From contig JAQYWR010000039.1 of the NCBI GenBank assembly GCA_029379225.1, forward strand, positions 16,008 through 80,007: a DNA stretch of 64,000 nt. Direction: 5' to 3'. The DNA comes from Nostoc sp. S4. GTDB taxonomy: Bacteria > Cyanobacteriota > Cyanobacteriia > Cyanobacteriales > Nostocaceae. The notes beneath the pieces are model-generated. The model did no database searches and was not told where the DNA came from. It saw only the letters and a program-made list of their open reading frames with translations. A program made the position numbers and the translations under genes. How positions within the stretch are numbered: the stretch's first letter is position 1; each line of letters begins with the position of its first letter. This document shows, in pieces, positions 53,160 through 63,896 of the stretch.

Positions 53160-53873
53160 ATGTCACTTAGTCGTAGCGACCTCGAAGCCGGAAACGAACA
53201 GACCAGACTATTAGAAGCATCACATTCTGGAATCAAGCTAACTACCCTAAGTGAAGATGAGTTACAGCGATCGCTCGATCAAACACTACAACAGCACCCA
53301 GCAAATTCTGATATCTGGATATTTGCCTACGGTTCGCTGATTTGGAATCCCTTAATCACATACCTTGAGCGCCGTGCTGGGATTATTTACGGTTGGCATA
53401 GGCGCTTCTGTACATGGATGATCCTTGGTCAAGGGACTCCAGAGAATCCCGGATTACTCTTAGGACTCGACCGGGGCGGTAGTTGTCGTGGTATTATTTA
53501 TCGAATTGCTGCTGCCGATGTGCCAAAGGAATTACTGCTCATCTGGCGACGAGAGATGTTAGCTGGTGTTTACGATGCTCGCTGGGTAAAGGTATTTGAT
53601 GGTACACAGGAATTCAAAGCGATCGCCTTTGTTGCCAATCGTCAACATCCCAGGTACGCCGCTTGCATACCATTAACAACCACTATTAATAGTATTGCCA
53701 CTGCATCTGGAAAATTAGGTTCCTGTGCTGATTATTTAATGAGAACTGTGGATGGATTAATTGCAGAAGGCATTAAAGATAGAAAATTACTCTTATTACG
53801 TAAACAAGTGCTGGCAAAACAACAAGCGCTTTTAGTTAGTAGCGGCTCAACTCAAATTACTACTTCAGAATAA
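53160..53873 (+). CDS. gamma-glutamylcyclotransferase (ChaC family)
   Basis: WIFAYGSLIWNP, HRRFCTWMILGQGTPENPGLLLGLDRGGSCRGIIYRI. Confidence 0.93.
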   Translation: MSLSRSDLEAGNEQTRLLEASHSGIKLTTLSEDELQRSLDQTLQQHPANSDIWIFAYGSLIWNPLITYLERRAGIIYGWHRRFCTWMILGQGTPENPGLLLGLDRGGSCRGIIYRIAAADVPKELLLIWRREMLAGVYDARWVKVFDGTQEFKAIAFVANRQHPRYAACIPLTTTINSIATASGKLGSCADYLMRTVDGLIAEGIKDRKLLLLRKQVLAKQQALLVSSGSTQITTSE

Positions 53874-54034
53874 TTGGCGATCGCCTCATCTTAATATTTT
53901 GAAATATAGAAAAAATCCACTTCTATAATGCTTATCTATTCAGGACGAGCAATTGGAGATTTGCCTATAAGTATATCTTTAAGGATTACTCGTTATCTGA
54001 TAGTTCTTTAAATAGTCAGAACTTAAGAAAAATT

Positions 54035-54814
54035 TTAACTGATGCGGCCAAAAACATAATCGCGGGTACGGGAATCAATGGGGCTTGTAAAAATTTTATT
54101 TGTAGTACCAAATTCAACCATTTGAGTAATGCGATTTTCATTAGTATAAAAGAAAGCCGTGAAATCAGATAGGCGAGTCACTTGCTGCATGTTATGAGTA
54201 ACAATCACAATTGCCAATTCAGAGCGCAAGTTTTGGATCAAATTCTCAATTTGCATACTACCGATAGGATCGAGACCCGAACAAGGTTCATCCATCAAGA
54301 GAACTTTTGGTTTAACTGCTAAAGCGCGAGCAATACATAGTCTTTGTTGTTGTCCCCCAGAAAGTTCTAAAGCAGACTTGTGCAGCTTATTTTTTAATTC
54401 ATCCCAAAGATTGGCAGCTTTAATAGCAGATTCAACAATCACATCTAATTCTACTTTCGGATGCCATCCAATTAATTTTACCCCATAGGCAACATTATCA
54501 TAAACGCTAATGGGGAAGAGATTTGGTTTGGGAAAAACCATACTAATTTGGCGACGTAACCTACTTAAATTGACACGACGCTCATAAATATTCTGTCCAA
54601 AAAATTCTACTCTTCCTTCAACCTTTACTTCTGTTTCTAATTCATTCAGGCGATTTAACGATTTAAGAAAAGTAGACTTCCCACAACCACTAGAACCAAT
54701 AATTGCCGTGACCTGGTTTTGGTAAATATCCATTGACACGCCTTCAACTATCTTTTGAGTGTTGTAATAGAAGCTGAAGTTTTTAACTCTGATAGCTGGA
54801 ATTAGTTTACTCAT
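54035..54814 (-). CDS. pstB: phosphate ABC transporter ATPase, divergent second copy
   Basis: [37 protein letters not shown]-loop reads MVFPKPNLFPIS. Confidence 0.93.
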   Translation of the reverse strand: MSKLIPAIRVKNFSFYYNTQKIVEGVSMDIYQNQVTAIIGSSGCGKSTFLKSLNRLNELETEVKVEGRVEFFGQNIYERRVNLSRLRRQISMVFPKPNLFPISVYDNVAYGVKLIGWHPKVELDVIVESAIKAANLWDELKNKLHKSALELSGGQQQRLCIARALAVKPKVLLMDEPCSGLDPIGSMQIENLIQNLRSELAIVIVTHNMQQVTRLSDFTAFFYTNENRITQMVEFGTTNKIFTSPIDSRTRDYVFGRIS

Positions 54815-55256
54815 ATTCTTAAAACGTGTGAAACAGGACTTGACTAAGTAAGATATTACAAATCAACAGTGCTGTTTCACTATGTTACTCCTAAAAGGAG
54901 ATTTTCATAGAAATTACGTAAGTATAAGTAGGTTGGTGTGAATATTTATCGTTGAAACGAGGCAGAAGGCAGGAGGCAGAGGGCTGGAGGAAAGAAGGTT
55001 TAAGCCTATTTAATTTTTCTCAACATAATTTTGTTTTTTCACACCGTTCTACTTACATTAAATATATGACCAATAAACCGTTAATTGACATTTGTATTAA
55101 ATGATACAATGAAATCATTTTTGAGAAAATAAAAAAGTCAGACGAGGGAGATGGAGAGAAATAAATTATCTCGTTTGAAGTTGATGACTGATGAGTGTTG
55201 AGTGTGAAGAGTGGGATATTTTTTTATTTGTCAGTTCCTTAATGACAGATGACTTA

Positions 55257-56036
55257 TTAACCAAAACGTCCTGAAATGTAGTCACGGGTGCGGGGATCGA
55301 GTGGGTTGTTAAAGATTTGCTCCGTAGCGCCAAATTCAATCATTTGACCAATCCGACTTTCATCGGTGCTGAAGAAAGCGGTAAAATCAGAGACACGAGC
55401 GGCTTGCTGCATGTTGTGAGTAACGATCGCGATCGTCAACTCAGACTTCAAACTATAGAGCAGTTCCTCAACTTTCATCGTAGCGATGGGGTCAAGAGCT
55501 GAGCATGGCTCATCCATCAGCAGAACTTTTGGCTTGACTGATAAAGCACGGGCAATACATAATCTTTGTTGTTGACCACCAGACAGCCCTAAAGCCGATT
55601 TATCCAACTTATCTTTAACTTCATCCCAAAGAGCAGCGCTGCGAAGTGCAGACTCGACAATTTCATCTAATTCTACTTTTGGATAGCTACCTGCTATTCT
55701 CATACCGTAGGCGACGTTTTCGTAAATGCTAATCGGAAAAGGATTCGGTTTCTGGAATACCATACCAATTTGGCGGCGTAATCGATTAATGTTGACACGA
55801 GGAGCATAAATATTTTGACCAAAAAATTCCACCTCACCTTCAACTTTTACAGGCCCTTCTAATTCACTAATGCGATTCAGAATTTTGATGAAGGTAGATT
55901 TGCCACAACCACTAGGGCCGATAATTGCTGTTACTTGATTTTGATAAATATCTATTGATATCTTTTCTATTGCTTTAATTGTGCCATAGTAAAAGCTGAT
56001 ATTTTTTACTTTGATAGCTGGAATTAGGTTACTCAT
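55257..56036 (-). CDS. pstB: phosphate ABC transporter ATPase PstB
   Basis: [53 protein letters not shown]. Confidence 0.97.
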   Translation of the reverse strand: MSNLIPAIKVKNISFYYGTIKAIEKISIDIYQNQVTAIIGPSGCGKSTFIKILNRISELEGPVKVEGEVEFFGQNIYAPRVNINRLRRQIGMVFQKPNPFPISIYENVAYGMRIAGSYPKVELDEIVESALRSAALWDEVKDKLDKSALGLSGGQQQRLCIARALSVKPKVLLMDEPCSALDPIATMKVEELLYSLKSELTIAIVTHNMQQAARVSDFTAFFSTDESRIGQMIEFGATEQIFNNPLDPRTRDYISGRFG

Positions 56037-56165
56037 GAATTGCCAAGGTACAAAAAAATTATTGAAATATAATTTAAAAGTTAGAATGTAATGATAGAGT
56101 AATCTTGGTCTGAAATTATTAACATTCTGTATCTTTTACCAAATTATTTTGACTTCTAACTTATA

Positions 56166-57056
56166 TCATTTAATTCTTCTTTGGCTGATAACTAAGCGAG
56201 AAACAATACTGAAAAATAAAATTAAACTCAACAAAATTATCGAAGTAGTCCATACTAATTGGCTTTTTTCTGGGTCGGGGTCATTGTATAAGTTAAAAAT
56301 TAATACTGGTAAAGAAGCTGTTGGACTAAACAATCCTTCTGACCAATCTAGACTAAATAAAGCAGTAAAAATTAAGGGTGCTGTTTCACCAGCAGCACGA
56401 GCTACAGCTAATAAAATACCTGTAGTAATTCCAGGAATTGCGGCAGTGACTACGATACGAAAGGTAGTTTGAAAGCGAGTTCCACCTAAAGCAGCAGAGG
56501 CGAGACGTTGAGATGTGGGAATAAGTTTTAAGGATTCTGCTGTTGTTAATGCAATCACTGGTAGCATAATTACAGCTAATGCAAAGCCACCTGCGATCGC
56601 ACTAAATCCTTTAGTTGCTAAAACGATTATACCGTAAGCAAATATTCCTACAACAATTGAAGGTACGCCTGTGAGAATATTAGTAATCAAACGAACAAGA
56701 TTAGCAATTGGATTAGTTTGACCAAATTCTGCCAATAAAATTCCTGTCATTACGCCTGTGGGAATGCTTAAAAAAGCACCAATGGCTACCATGATTATGG
56801 TTCCTACAATAGCATTGCTGAAACCATTATCAATTACTGCTTTGACAAAAACTTCCCATTTAATTCCAGATATTCCTCGGACAAAAATTTCCCATAAAAT
56901 TGATAATAAAGGAATAAGTGCTAGACCTGTAAAACCAAAGGCGATCGTATTCATTAAATAAGTAAATACTACTCGTTGTGTTGGTAGCGGACTGCATAAT
57001 TCTGTTGTGATAGATTCATCATTTTCAGACTTGATGTAACCACTCATATCTCTCAT
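56166..57056 (-). CDS. pstA: phosphate ABC transporter permease PstA
   Basis: TNILTGVPSIVVGIFAYG, ALGGTRFQTTFRIVVTAAIPGITTGILLAVARAAGETAPLIFTA. Confidence 0.96.
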   Translation of the reverse strand: MRDMSGYIKSENDESITTELCSPLPTQRVVFTYLMNTIAFGFTGLALIPLLSILWEIFVRGISGIKWEVFVKAVIDNGFSNAIVGTIIMVAIGAFLSIPTGVMTGILLAEFGQTNPIANLVRLITNILTGVPSIVVGIFAYGIIVLATKGFSAIAGGFALAVIMLPVIALTTAESLKLIPTSQRLASAALGGTRFQTTFRIVVTAAIPGITTGILLAVARAAGETAPLIFTALFSLDWSEGLFSPTASLPVLIFNLYNDPDPEKSQLVWTTSIILLSLILFFSIVSRLVISQRRIK

Positions 57057-57125
57057 AGTTTTTTATTTATAAATAAAATGCTTGTCCTATAGCAACTAAA
57101 TTGATTCACAATCCAGAATTTTAAA

Positions 57126-58172
57126 TCAATTATTTTTTCTGGCAAACCATCTGACTAATAATACAGCACCAATATTTACAGCTAGAGTCAAGCCAAATAA
57201 AATTAATCCTAAATAGCTTAAAGCACCAACATGTAGCCCTGGTTCAGCTTCCGTAAATTCATTAGCTAATACAGAGGGAATTGTATAAGCTGGATCGAGT
57301 AAAGAAGCACTAATTTGGGCAGAGTTACCAATAACCATAGTGACAGCCATTGTTTCACCCAAAGCACGTCCTAAAGCGAGCATTGCTGCACTGACTATTC
57401 CTGAAAATCCAGCTCTTAGCAAGACTCGAAAAACTGTTTCCCAACGAGTACCACCTAAAGCCATAGATGCGCTACGCAATTCTTTAGGTATAGCCAGTAA
57501 TACATCACGAGTAATTGCTGCCATTGTTGGTAAAATCATGATGGCTAGAATAATTCCAGCAGTCAACATATTTGTACCAACAGGGTCTTGTGTATTAAAT
57601 AGTGGTATCACTTTCAAAGTGCTAGCTAGCCATTTTTCTAAAGGTTCCAAAACTGGAATAAATACAAAAATAGCCCATAAACCAATAATGACGCTGGGAA
57701 TTGCCGCGATTAATTCTACAACAAATGCTAAAGTTATTTGCAGCGATGCAGGTAAGAAATTTTCACTTGTTACTAATGCAACTGCTACTCCAACTGGTAC
57801 AGCTAATAAAATAGCGATCGCACTACTTACTAAAGTTCCATAAATATAAGGTAATGCACCAAAAATTTCATTACCTGTATCCCAATCTTGACCCCAGAAA
57901 AACCCTACTCCAAACTGTTTAATCGCTGGCAAAGCTTCTTGGTAGATTACCCAACTCATTAAAAATAATACTGCAAAAGTAACTACGCCGAAAAAGTATA
58001 CTAGTCGTGTAAATCCTTGGTCAAACCAGAAATTTCTACGACTGATAACTATCAAACTTAGATTTTCATCATCTATATTCGATTGATGTGATGAATTTCT
58101 ATCGGCTGCTTCCGATGAATTTGTCATAATAAATAAAATAGAATAGATTTTGTACGTAATTATAGTAAACAA
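57126..58172 (-). CDS. pstC: phosphate ABC transporter permease PstC
   Basis: VVELIAAIPSVIIGLWAIFVF, ALGGTRWETVFRVLLRAGFSGIVSAAMLALGRALGETMAVTMVIGN. Confidence 0.96.
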   Translation of the reverse strand: MFTIITYKIYSILFIMTNSSEAADRNSSHQSNIDDENLSLIVISRRNFWFDQGFTRLVYFFGVVTFAVLFLMSWVIYQEALPAIKQFGVGFFWGQDWDTGNEIFGALPYIYGTLVSSAIAILLAVPVGVAVALVTSENFLPASLQITLAFVVELIAAIPSVIIGLWAIFVFIPVLEPLEKWLASTLKVIPLFNTQDPVGTNMLTAGIILAIMILPTMAAITRDVLLAIPKELRSASMALGGTRWETVFRVLLRAGFSGIVSAAMLALGRALGETMAVTMVIGNSAQISASLLDPAYTIPSVLANEFTEAEPGLHVGALSYLGLILFGLTLAVNIGAVLLVRWFARKNN

Positions 58173-58280
58173 CTATTCTTATCTGTTTCAGGTTAAAGCT
58201 AGTCCAACCAGACAAAAGTTAAAATAAGTAAGTCTGTTATCTTAGACTTTTTTAAGTTATTTTTATTCTAATAAAAAGCA

Positions 58281-58301
58281 TTTCCAGGTAATACCTGGAA
58301 A
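58281..58301 (-). terminator. pstS-pstC intergenic hairpin
   Basis: TTTCCAGGT-AAT-ACCTGGAAA perfect 9-bp stem, followed on the minus strand by GCTTTTTATT. Confidence 0.7.
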
Positions 58302-58392
58302 CGATATTTACCAGAATCATAAAGGGTTTTGCTGAAGTTTACACTAATAGCAAACAGCCTAATTTCCTGAAAAAAAGTAGTAAGATTAGTAA

Positions 58393-59436
58393 TTAAGGCT
58401 TGACAGTGCTATTTACTGTCTGAAGTACACGATTTGCCACATCAGATGGAATCTTTGTGTAGTTAAGGTCATCATTATACTGTTGACCATCTTGCAATAC
58501 CCAATTTATCCATTTCTTGATTGCATTAGATTTGGCAGCATTAGCATACTGTTTGTAAACCATCATCCAAGTCAGACCAACAATGGGATAACCTTGTCCT
58601 GGATCGCCTACAAAAACCCGGTAATTATCTGGAAAATTCACAGTAGACAAAGCTGCATTTGCAGATTGTAAAGAAGGAGCAACAAATTCTCCTACCTTAT
58701 TTTGGATCTGTGCTGATTTCAGGTTATTTTTAAGAGCGTAAGCATATTCAACATAACCAATAGAGCCAGGGGTACGAGCTACTAAAGCAGCTACGCCAGG
58801 ATTACCTTTACCTTTGAGGACATTTGGAAGAGTCCATTTTGGTGTAGTACTGGCTCCAACTCTGCCTTTAAAATAACTACTGGTTGCACTCAAGTGATTA
58901 GTAAAAATGAAAGTTGTACCGCTACCATCAGCGCGAACAACAAATTTAATTGGTTGATTTGGTAGATTGACACCCGGATTATCAGCTTTAATTTTCGCGT
59001 CATTCCAATTGGTAATTTGACCTGAAAAAATTCCTGGTAACGTATTGCGGGACAATTTAAGATTGTTAACACCTGGAAGATTATAAACCACAGAAACAGC
59101 ACCGCCTGCTGTGGGTACTAAGATTACACCGTTTTTGACTTTTGCAATTTCATCATCCTTCATTGCAGCATCACTACCACCAAAGTCAACGGTTCCAGCA
59201 GTAACTTGACGAATACCGCCGCCACTTCCAATTGCTTGATAGTTGATTTTCAAATCTGGATATTTCTTTTTAACTTCACGAGCATACCTTTCATAAAGTG
59301 GAGCCGGAAAAGTTGCTCCTGCACCGTTAAGGGTTTGAGCTTGGACGATCGCCCCAAACATTGGACTAAGTGCAACAGAAGTTGTCACCAATGAAGTAGT
59401 AACGACACGATTCAAGATGGTGGTCGAAAAAATCAT
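58393..59436 (-). CDS. pstS: phosphate ABC transporter substrate-binding protein PstS
   Basis: LNGAGATFPAPLYERYAREVKKKYPDLKINYQAIGSGGGIRQVTAGTVDFGGSDAAM. Confidence 0.97.
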   Translation of the reverse strand: MIFSTTILNRVVTTSLVTTSVALSPMFGAIVQAQTLNGAGATFPAPLYERYAREVKKKYPDLKINYQAIGSGGGIRQVTAGTVDFGGSDAAMKDDEIAKVKNGVILVPTAGGAVSVVYNLPGVNNLKLSRNTLPGIFSGQITNWNDAKIKADNPGVNLPNQPIKFVVRADGSGTTFIFTNHLSATSSYFKGRVGASTTPKWTLPNVLKGKGNPGVAALVARTPGSIGYVEYAYALKNNLKSAQIQNKVGEFVAPSLQSANAALSTVNFPDNYRVFVGDPGQGYPIVGLTWMMVYKQYANAAKSNAIKKWINWVLQDGQQYNDDLNYTKIPSDVANRVLQTVNSTVKP

Positions 59437-59501
59437 ATTACCTCTGATTCAAGGAATATTTTACTGCTGTAATCACAACCTTAAATAAGCTACATTTCTT
59501 A

Positions 59502-59553
59502 TGGTTAAAATTAGTTTAATGATGGATAAACATGAAGTTAATTTGCGTTTAAA
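59502..59553 (-). promoter_or_regulatory. Pho-box-like array, five 8-bp repeats with 3-bp spacers
   Basis: Minus strand: TTTAAACG-CAA-ATTAACTT-CAT-GTTTATCC-ATC-ATTAAACT-AAT-TTTAACCA, ending ~65 nt before pstS. Confidence 0.7.
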
Positions 59554-59755
59554 TTTTAATTTAAAACAATTTTTATTGATTGATTTTAAATTATTAAATT
59601 AGCTTGTTTAAATATACTTAATAAAATCTAAACTTTAATAATTAAGATGAATTAACAATATAAAATTAAATAATTGGTAATAAATAGATAATAAATCTAT
59701 ATTTTTTGGAAAGCTATGAAGCTGAAACAATATTAAGTTATTCACGAACAACGAC

Positions 59756-59788
59756 AACCCCAACTTCTTGAAAAAAGTCGGGGTTTTG
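59756..59788. terminator. AACCCC...GGGGTT hairpin
   Basis: AACCCCAACTT-CTTGAAAA-AAGTCGGGGTTTTG, one mismatch. Confidence 0.5.
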
Positions 59789-60254
59789 AATTACTTATTT
59801 TGGTTTTCCTCTTCAGTGCTAAAAAGTTCTAATTCAGAGGAAATATGCTTTATTTATGAAGCCTTACTACCTGGTACAATCTGCTTGGCTTTACTCACTA
59901 CATCATTTGCTAGTCTTTCACTAAAACTAACAACAAAAGAAATAGTGAGAAATGCTAACCAATACATTAAGTATAATTGCTTCTAATTTAGCTTCTTTTA
60001 TTTTGCTATTCCTCAATCGTGAAATTGACAGCTCGCTTTTGAGTTTTGCTGTAATATTTAAGAGGTTTCCGATCTCCTCCTGAACTTCAGCATCTAAGAC
60101 TGTATCTGAAGCACAAACTTCAAGAAGTTTGTGAACTAGTGCATCTATTTTTAAAATAGATTATGTCTGTAAATTAACTTCGTCCATAAAGAATCTAATT
60201 TCAGTAAGTGCAAAGTAAATTATTCTTAGACTTTTTAGCAAATTTCTATTGCGC

Positions 60255-61214
60255 TCAACTTAATTTCAAAACATCACTCATGGTTGCACAATAATTTGGT
60301 AAACCAAAACTGCTCGGATTAATTGCATTTTCATAAGTGAAATGTCGATAATTCATGCAGAACCTATCCCAAGCAGCCATGCGAATGCGGAACAAAACAA
60401 TAATCAAATTTGCTAAAGCTATAGATACGGGAATGCGAAAGTAAATCTTTTTACCAAAGTAAGCACAAACTTCTTCCACTGCTTGGTTAGCAGTTAATTT
60501 TGCTTGACCTAAAATCAACTGCCGTGGTTGATTGCTTTCAGGAGGATGAGTGATTAAATATTGCACGACAGTAGCAATGTCTCGTCCGTGGATAAAATGA
60601 AAACTACCATCTGCATTCAGAAAGCGAATCAAATTAATATATTTGGTAACTTCTCTAATACCAGATGTCACAGCAGAATAGGGTTTATTAGCATCTCCAC
60701 CGAAAACTATAGTCGGAAAAACTGTGGTAATTTTAGGTGCTATTTCTAATTTTTCTTTTTGATGTAAGCACTGATATTTAGAACGGATATAATCTGTACC
60801 GATTTCTCCAGCTTCTTTTAATGGTTGATTGTGACTATTTAAAACACTAGCTGTCGAAAAATAAATTACCTGTTGACATTTATCTGGGTCTAGTAGCTTC
60901 ATCAACTCTATTGTTTTGTTGACATTAATATCAAATGTATGCTCGCCACCCCAAGCTGTAGCAGTGAGTACTGCTGTATCAATTGTTGATAATAAATCAG
61001 CAAATTGGCTAATGTTTTGCATATCACCTTGCAAAACTTTGATGCCTGAACGTGCGTGAGTATCAATTTGTAGTTTATTAGGATTTCTAACTAGCAAAAA
61101 CAGCTCGTAATCTGTTTCTTGAATTAAGGCTTCTGTTAAATAATGACCTATACAACCACTTGCACCAGTCACTAAAATCCGTTTCTGGCTCATAAATAAT
61201 AATTTATAAAACAC
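60255..61214 (-). CDS. NAD-dependent epimerase/dehydratase family protein
   Basis: RILVTGASGCIGHYLTEALI, Rossmann SDR-extended fold. Confidence 0.9.
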   Translation of the reverse strand: MFYKLLFMSQKRILVTGASGCIGHYLTEALIQETDYELFLLVRNPNKLQIDTHARSGIKVLQGDMQNISQFADLLSTIDTAVLTATAWGGEHTFDINVNKTIELMKLLDPDKCQQVIYFSTASVLNSHNQPLKEAGEIGTDYIRSKYQCLHQKEKLEIAPKITTVFPTIVFGGDANKPYSAVTSGIREVTKYINLIRFLNADGSFHFIHGRDIATVVQYLITHPPESNQPRQLILGQAKLTANQAVEEVCAYFGKKIYFRIPVSIALANLIIVLFRIRMAAWDRFCMNYRHFTYENAINPSSFGLPNYCATMSDVLKLS

Positions 61215-61350
61215 TTAAGAGTTAAAACTTAAGAGTTAAAAATAAAGTAAAAAGTTCCAAATCAGGGATTAAAAGTAAAGTTAGGAATTAAGAGTGAGGA
61301 GTTAATTATAAAAAATAACTTTGCACGTCGCAATCGTTAACTTAATACTT

Positions 61351-61385
61351 CATAACTCATAACTCATAACTCATAACTCATAACT
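61351..61385. repeat. heptanucleotide short tandem repeat (CATAACT)x5
   Basis: Five exact copies of CATAACT immediately 3' of hemE. Confidence 0.95.
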
Positions 61386-62447
61386 TTACCCTTTAACTCC
61401 TACCAGATTCAGTTCCTTTGCAGTTTCAAAGAAGAAAGCAACATTTTCTTCTGGAGTTTCTGGTAAGACACCGTGACCGAGATTGAGAATGTGACCCCAA
61501 TTGCCAGCTTTGCGAACAGTATCATAAATGCGATCGCGGATAAACTGTTTAGAGCCAAATAACACCCCTGGGTCAAGATTTCCTTGGACTTTGATTTGTT
61601 TGCCCAATCTTGCCCGTGCATCTGCCATATCCACTGCCCAGTCTACAGTAACGATATCTGCACCGGATTTGCCCATTCTTTCCAACACACCTGCACTACC
61701 GCTAACTAATAAAATCAATGGTGTATCGGGGTGGGTTTGCTTGACTTGCTGGAAAACTCTCTGCTGATAAGGCAAAGCAAAGGTATCATAATCTTGAGGA
61801 CTCAATTGACCCGCCCAAGAATCGAACATTTGCACAACTTGGGCACCAGAGTCAATCTGGTAACGAGCGTAAATGGCGATCGCATCTGCTAATTTAGCTA
61901 ACAATTGATGCAGTATCGTCGGGTCAGAAAATGCCATGTTTTTGATGACGGAATAGGTTTTAGAACCTTTTCCTTCCACTGCATAAGCTGCTAAAGTCCA
62001 CGGCGCACCCACAAAGCCCAATACCGTTGATTTATCGCCTACTTCCGAGCGCAACGCCTGCAAAATTGTTTTGATAAAAGGTAGAGCTAGTTCTGGTTCT
62101 AGGGGATGCAGGTTATCAATTTGTGCTTGAGTGCGGAGAGGCGAGTCAATGATTGGCCCTTTACCCTCGGCAATATCCATCTCAATGCCTAAACCAGGTA
62201 ATGGGGTGACAATATCAGAAAATAAAATTACTCCATCTGGCTGGAAAGCTCTCCAAGGTTGCAAAGAAACTTCAATTGCAACTTCTGGAATTTCCGAGCG
62301 ATCGCGAAACGAAGGATACTTTTCTCTTAAGTCTCGATATGCTTTCATATATCGTCCCGCTTGTCGCATCATCCATACAGGGGGACGATCTACTACTTCA
62401 CCACGAGCAGCCCGTAACAGATGAGGAGTTGTTAACGAAACACCCAT
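61386..62447 (-). CDS. hemE: uroporphyrinogen decarboxylase
   Basis: [62 protein letters not shown]. Confidence 0.97.
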   Translation of the reverse strand: MGVSLTTPHLLRAARGEVVDRPPVWMMRQAGRYMKAYRDLREKYPSFRDRSEIPEVAIEVSLQPWRAFQPDGVILFSDIVTPLPGLGIEMDIAEGKGPIIDSPLRTQAQIDNLHPLEPELALPFIKTILQALRSEVGDKSTVLGFVGAPWTLAAYAVEGKGSKTYSVIKNMAFSDPTILHQLLAKLADAIAIYARYQIDSGAQVVQMFDSWAGQLSPQDYDTFALPYQQRVFQQVKQTHPDTPLILLVSGSAGVLERMGKSGADIVTVDWAVDMADARARLGKQIKVQGNLDPGVLFGSKQFIRDRIYDTVRKAGNWGHILNLGHGVLPETPEENVAFFFETAKELNLVGVKG

Positions 62448-62713
62448 TTATCACTTCATCCTAAGTCACTTTTTTATGCCACTGTTAAGCTTATCATTCT
62501 GGGATTACGCTTTTTCAGAATTAAAGGGGATTGGGGACTGTTGATTGGGGGAGATAAGGGGGATGGGGGATTAGGGACTGGGAAGTGGGAAATAGGATAA
62601 AACAATAATCAATATTGAATTGGGAATTGGGCATTGGGCATGAGGCATTGATTATTTCTCCCCCATTTCCCCATTTCCCCCAGTCAAAAGTCCCTAATCC
62701 CCAGTCCGTTAAT

Positions 62714-63454
62714 ATGCAAACTGACTCTAACAGTCCCAATCGTCTTACATCTGCTAATAAACAGCCTAACCCAAGAAAGTTTTTAATTCCGCGATCGCAG
62801 CGACAGAAGTTCTTTTTTCAGTTTACCTTAATGACCGCAATCGGATGGGTTGTTGGTGGCGTTGCCAGTATCGCTTTAGAGAAAATTATTCTCCAATACC
62901 TCTCGCTAGAGCCACAAACATGGAGTATTTTGGTTAGATGTCTCAGTAATGTTGTCTTTGCGCTGATTTTCGCCGCCGATCAAGCTGTTGTCCTTTACCG
63001 ATATTTACCTGGTTACCAATGGATATTTGCTACTAGTGTTGGTTGGTTAATTGCCAACGGTGTTTCTACAGCTTGGATTAACAATATTTCATCCATTGCC
63101 TCATCATTCAATGAAACTTTATCTCCCGAACAGACTTTTATTTTGGGATTTCTATCTGCGATCGCTTATATTATTTCTGGTATTTGGCTAGGTATTTGCC
63201 AATGGTTGGTATTAAGACGATATACAGCAAGCACTTGGTGGTGGAATTTTTTACCTTCTATCTCTTTCTTTTTAATTACTATTTTGGTTTGGGTGCTTTT
63301 TCTTGGGCAAAATTTCATTCCAGAAGCAAACCGTAATTTTATCTTGTATTGGAGTGGACAAGGACTTACAGCAATCATTCTCGGAGCTATACCAGCAATG
63401 GGCTTGTGTACTTTAAAAAGAAATTTACCTCACAAAATTGAAATTCCTCGATGA
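62714..63454 (+). CDS. hypothetical multi-TM membrane protein
   Basis: Several hydrophobic segments; likely ATG at 62714, not the longer track start, which runs through low-complexity DNA. Confidence 0.7.
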   Translation: MQTDSNSPNRLTSANKQPNPRKFLIPRSQRQKFFFQFTLMTAIGWVVGGVASIALEKIILQYLSLEPQTWSILVRCLSNVVFALIFAADQAVVLYRYLPGYQWIFATSVGWLIANGVSTAWINNISSIASSFNETLSPEQTFILGFLSAIAYIISGIWLGICQWLVLRRYTASTWWWNFLPSISFFLITILVWVLFLGQNFIPEANRNFILYWSGQGLTAIILGAIPAMGLCTLKRNLPHKIEIPR

Positions 63455-63542
63455 TTTTTATCGTCAGAATTCTTACACTAAATCTTTTACAAAACTATTT
63501 TATGGTATTGTAGTAGCCCTTGATTTTAACTTGCTCTATTGA

Positions 63543-63896
63543 ATTGCGAATTTAACAATACGACCCCCTCAACTTGATGCCGTCATTTGTCTTTCGTTTC
63601 GAGCATGGAGTCCGGTTTTTGATTCGGATTTAACTGTGGGCTTTGTAGCCGTGAAACTCCGCTCACAGAGCAGCTTGGGAGAAATTTATATGATTGCAGT
63701 CGATCCAGACTATCAACGTCGAGGCATTGGCACCGCTTTGGTGGAATTCGCTCTTGATTGGATGAAAGTTGCTGGGATGTCCGTTGCTATGGTACAGACA
63801 GGAGGCGATCCTAATCATGCCCCGGCACGTTGTACCTATGAAAAGCTGGGTTTCGGGCTGCTACCGACGATCGCTAGGTACTTCAAGAAGTTGTAG
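63543..63896 (+). pseudogene. GNAT acetyltransferase, probably internally deleted and lacking a normal start
   Basis: Continuous frame TIRPPQLDAVICLSFRAWSPVFDSDLTVGFVAVKLRSQSSLGEIYMIAVDPDYQRRGIGTALVEFALDWMK; no ATG before the N-terminal motif. Confidence 0.55.
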
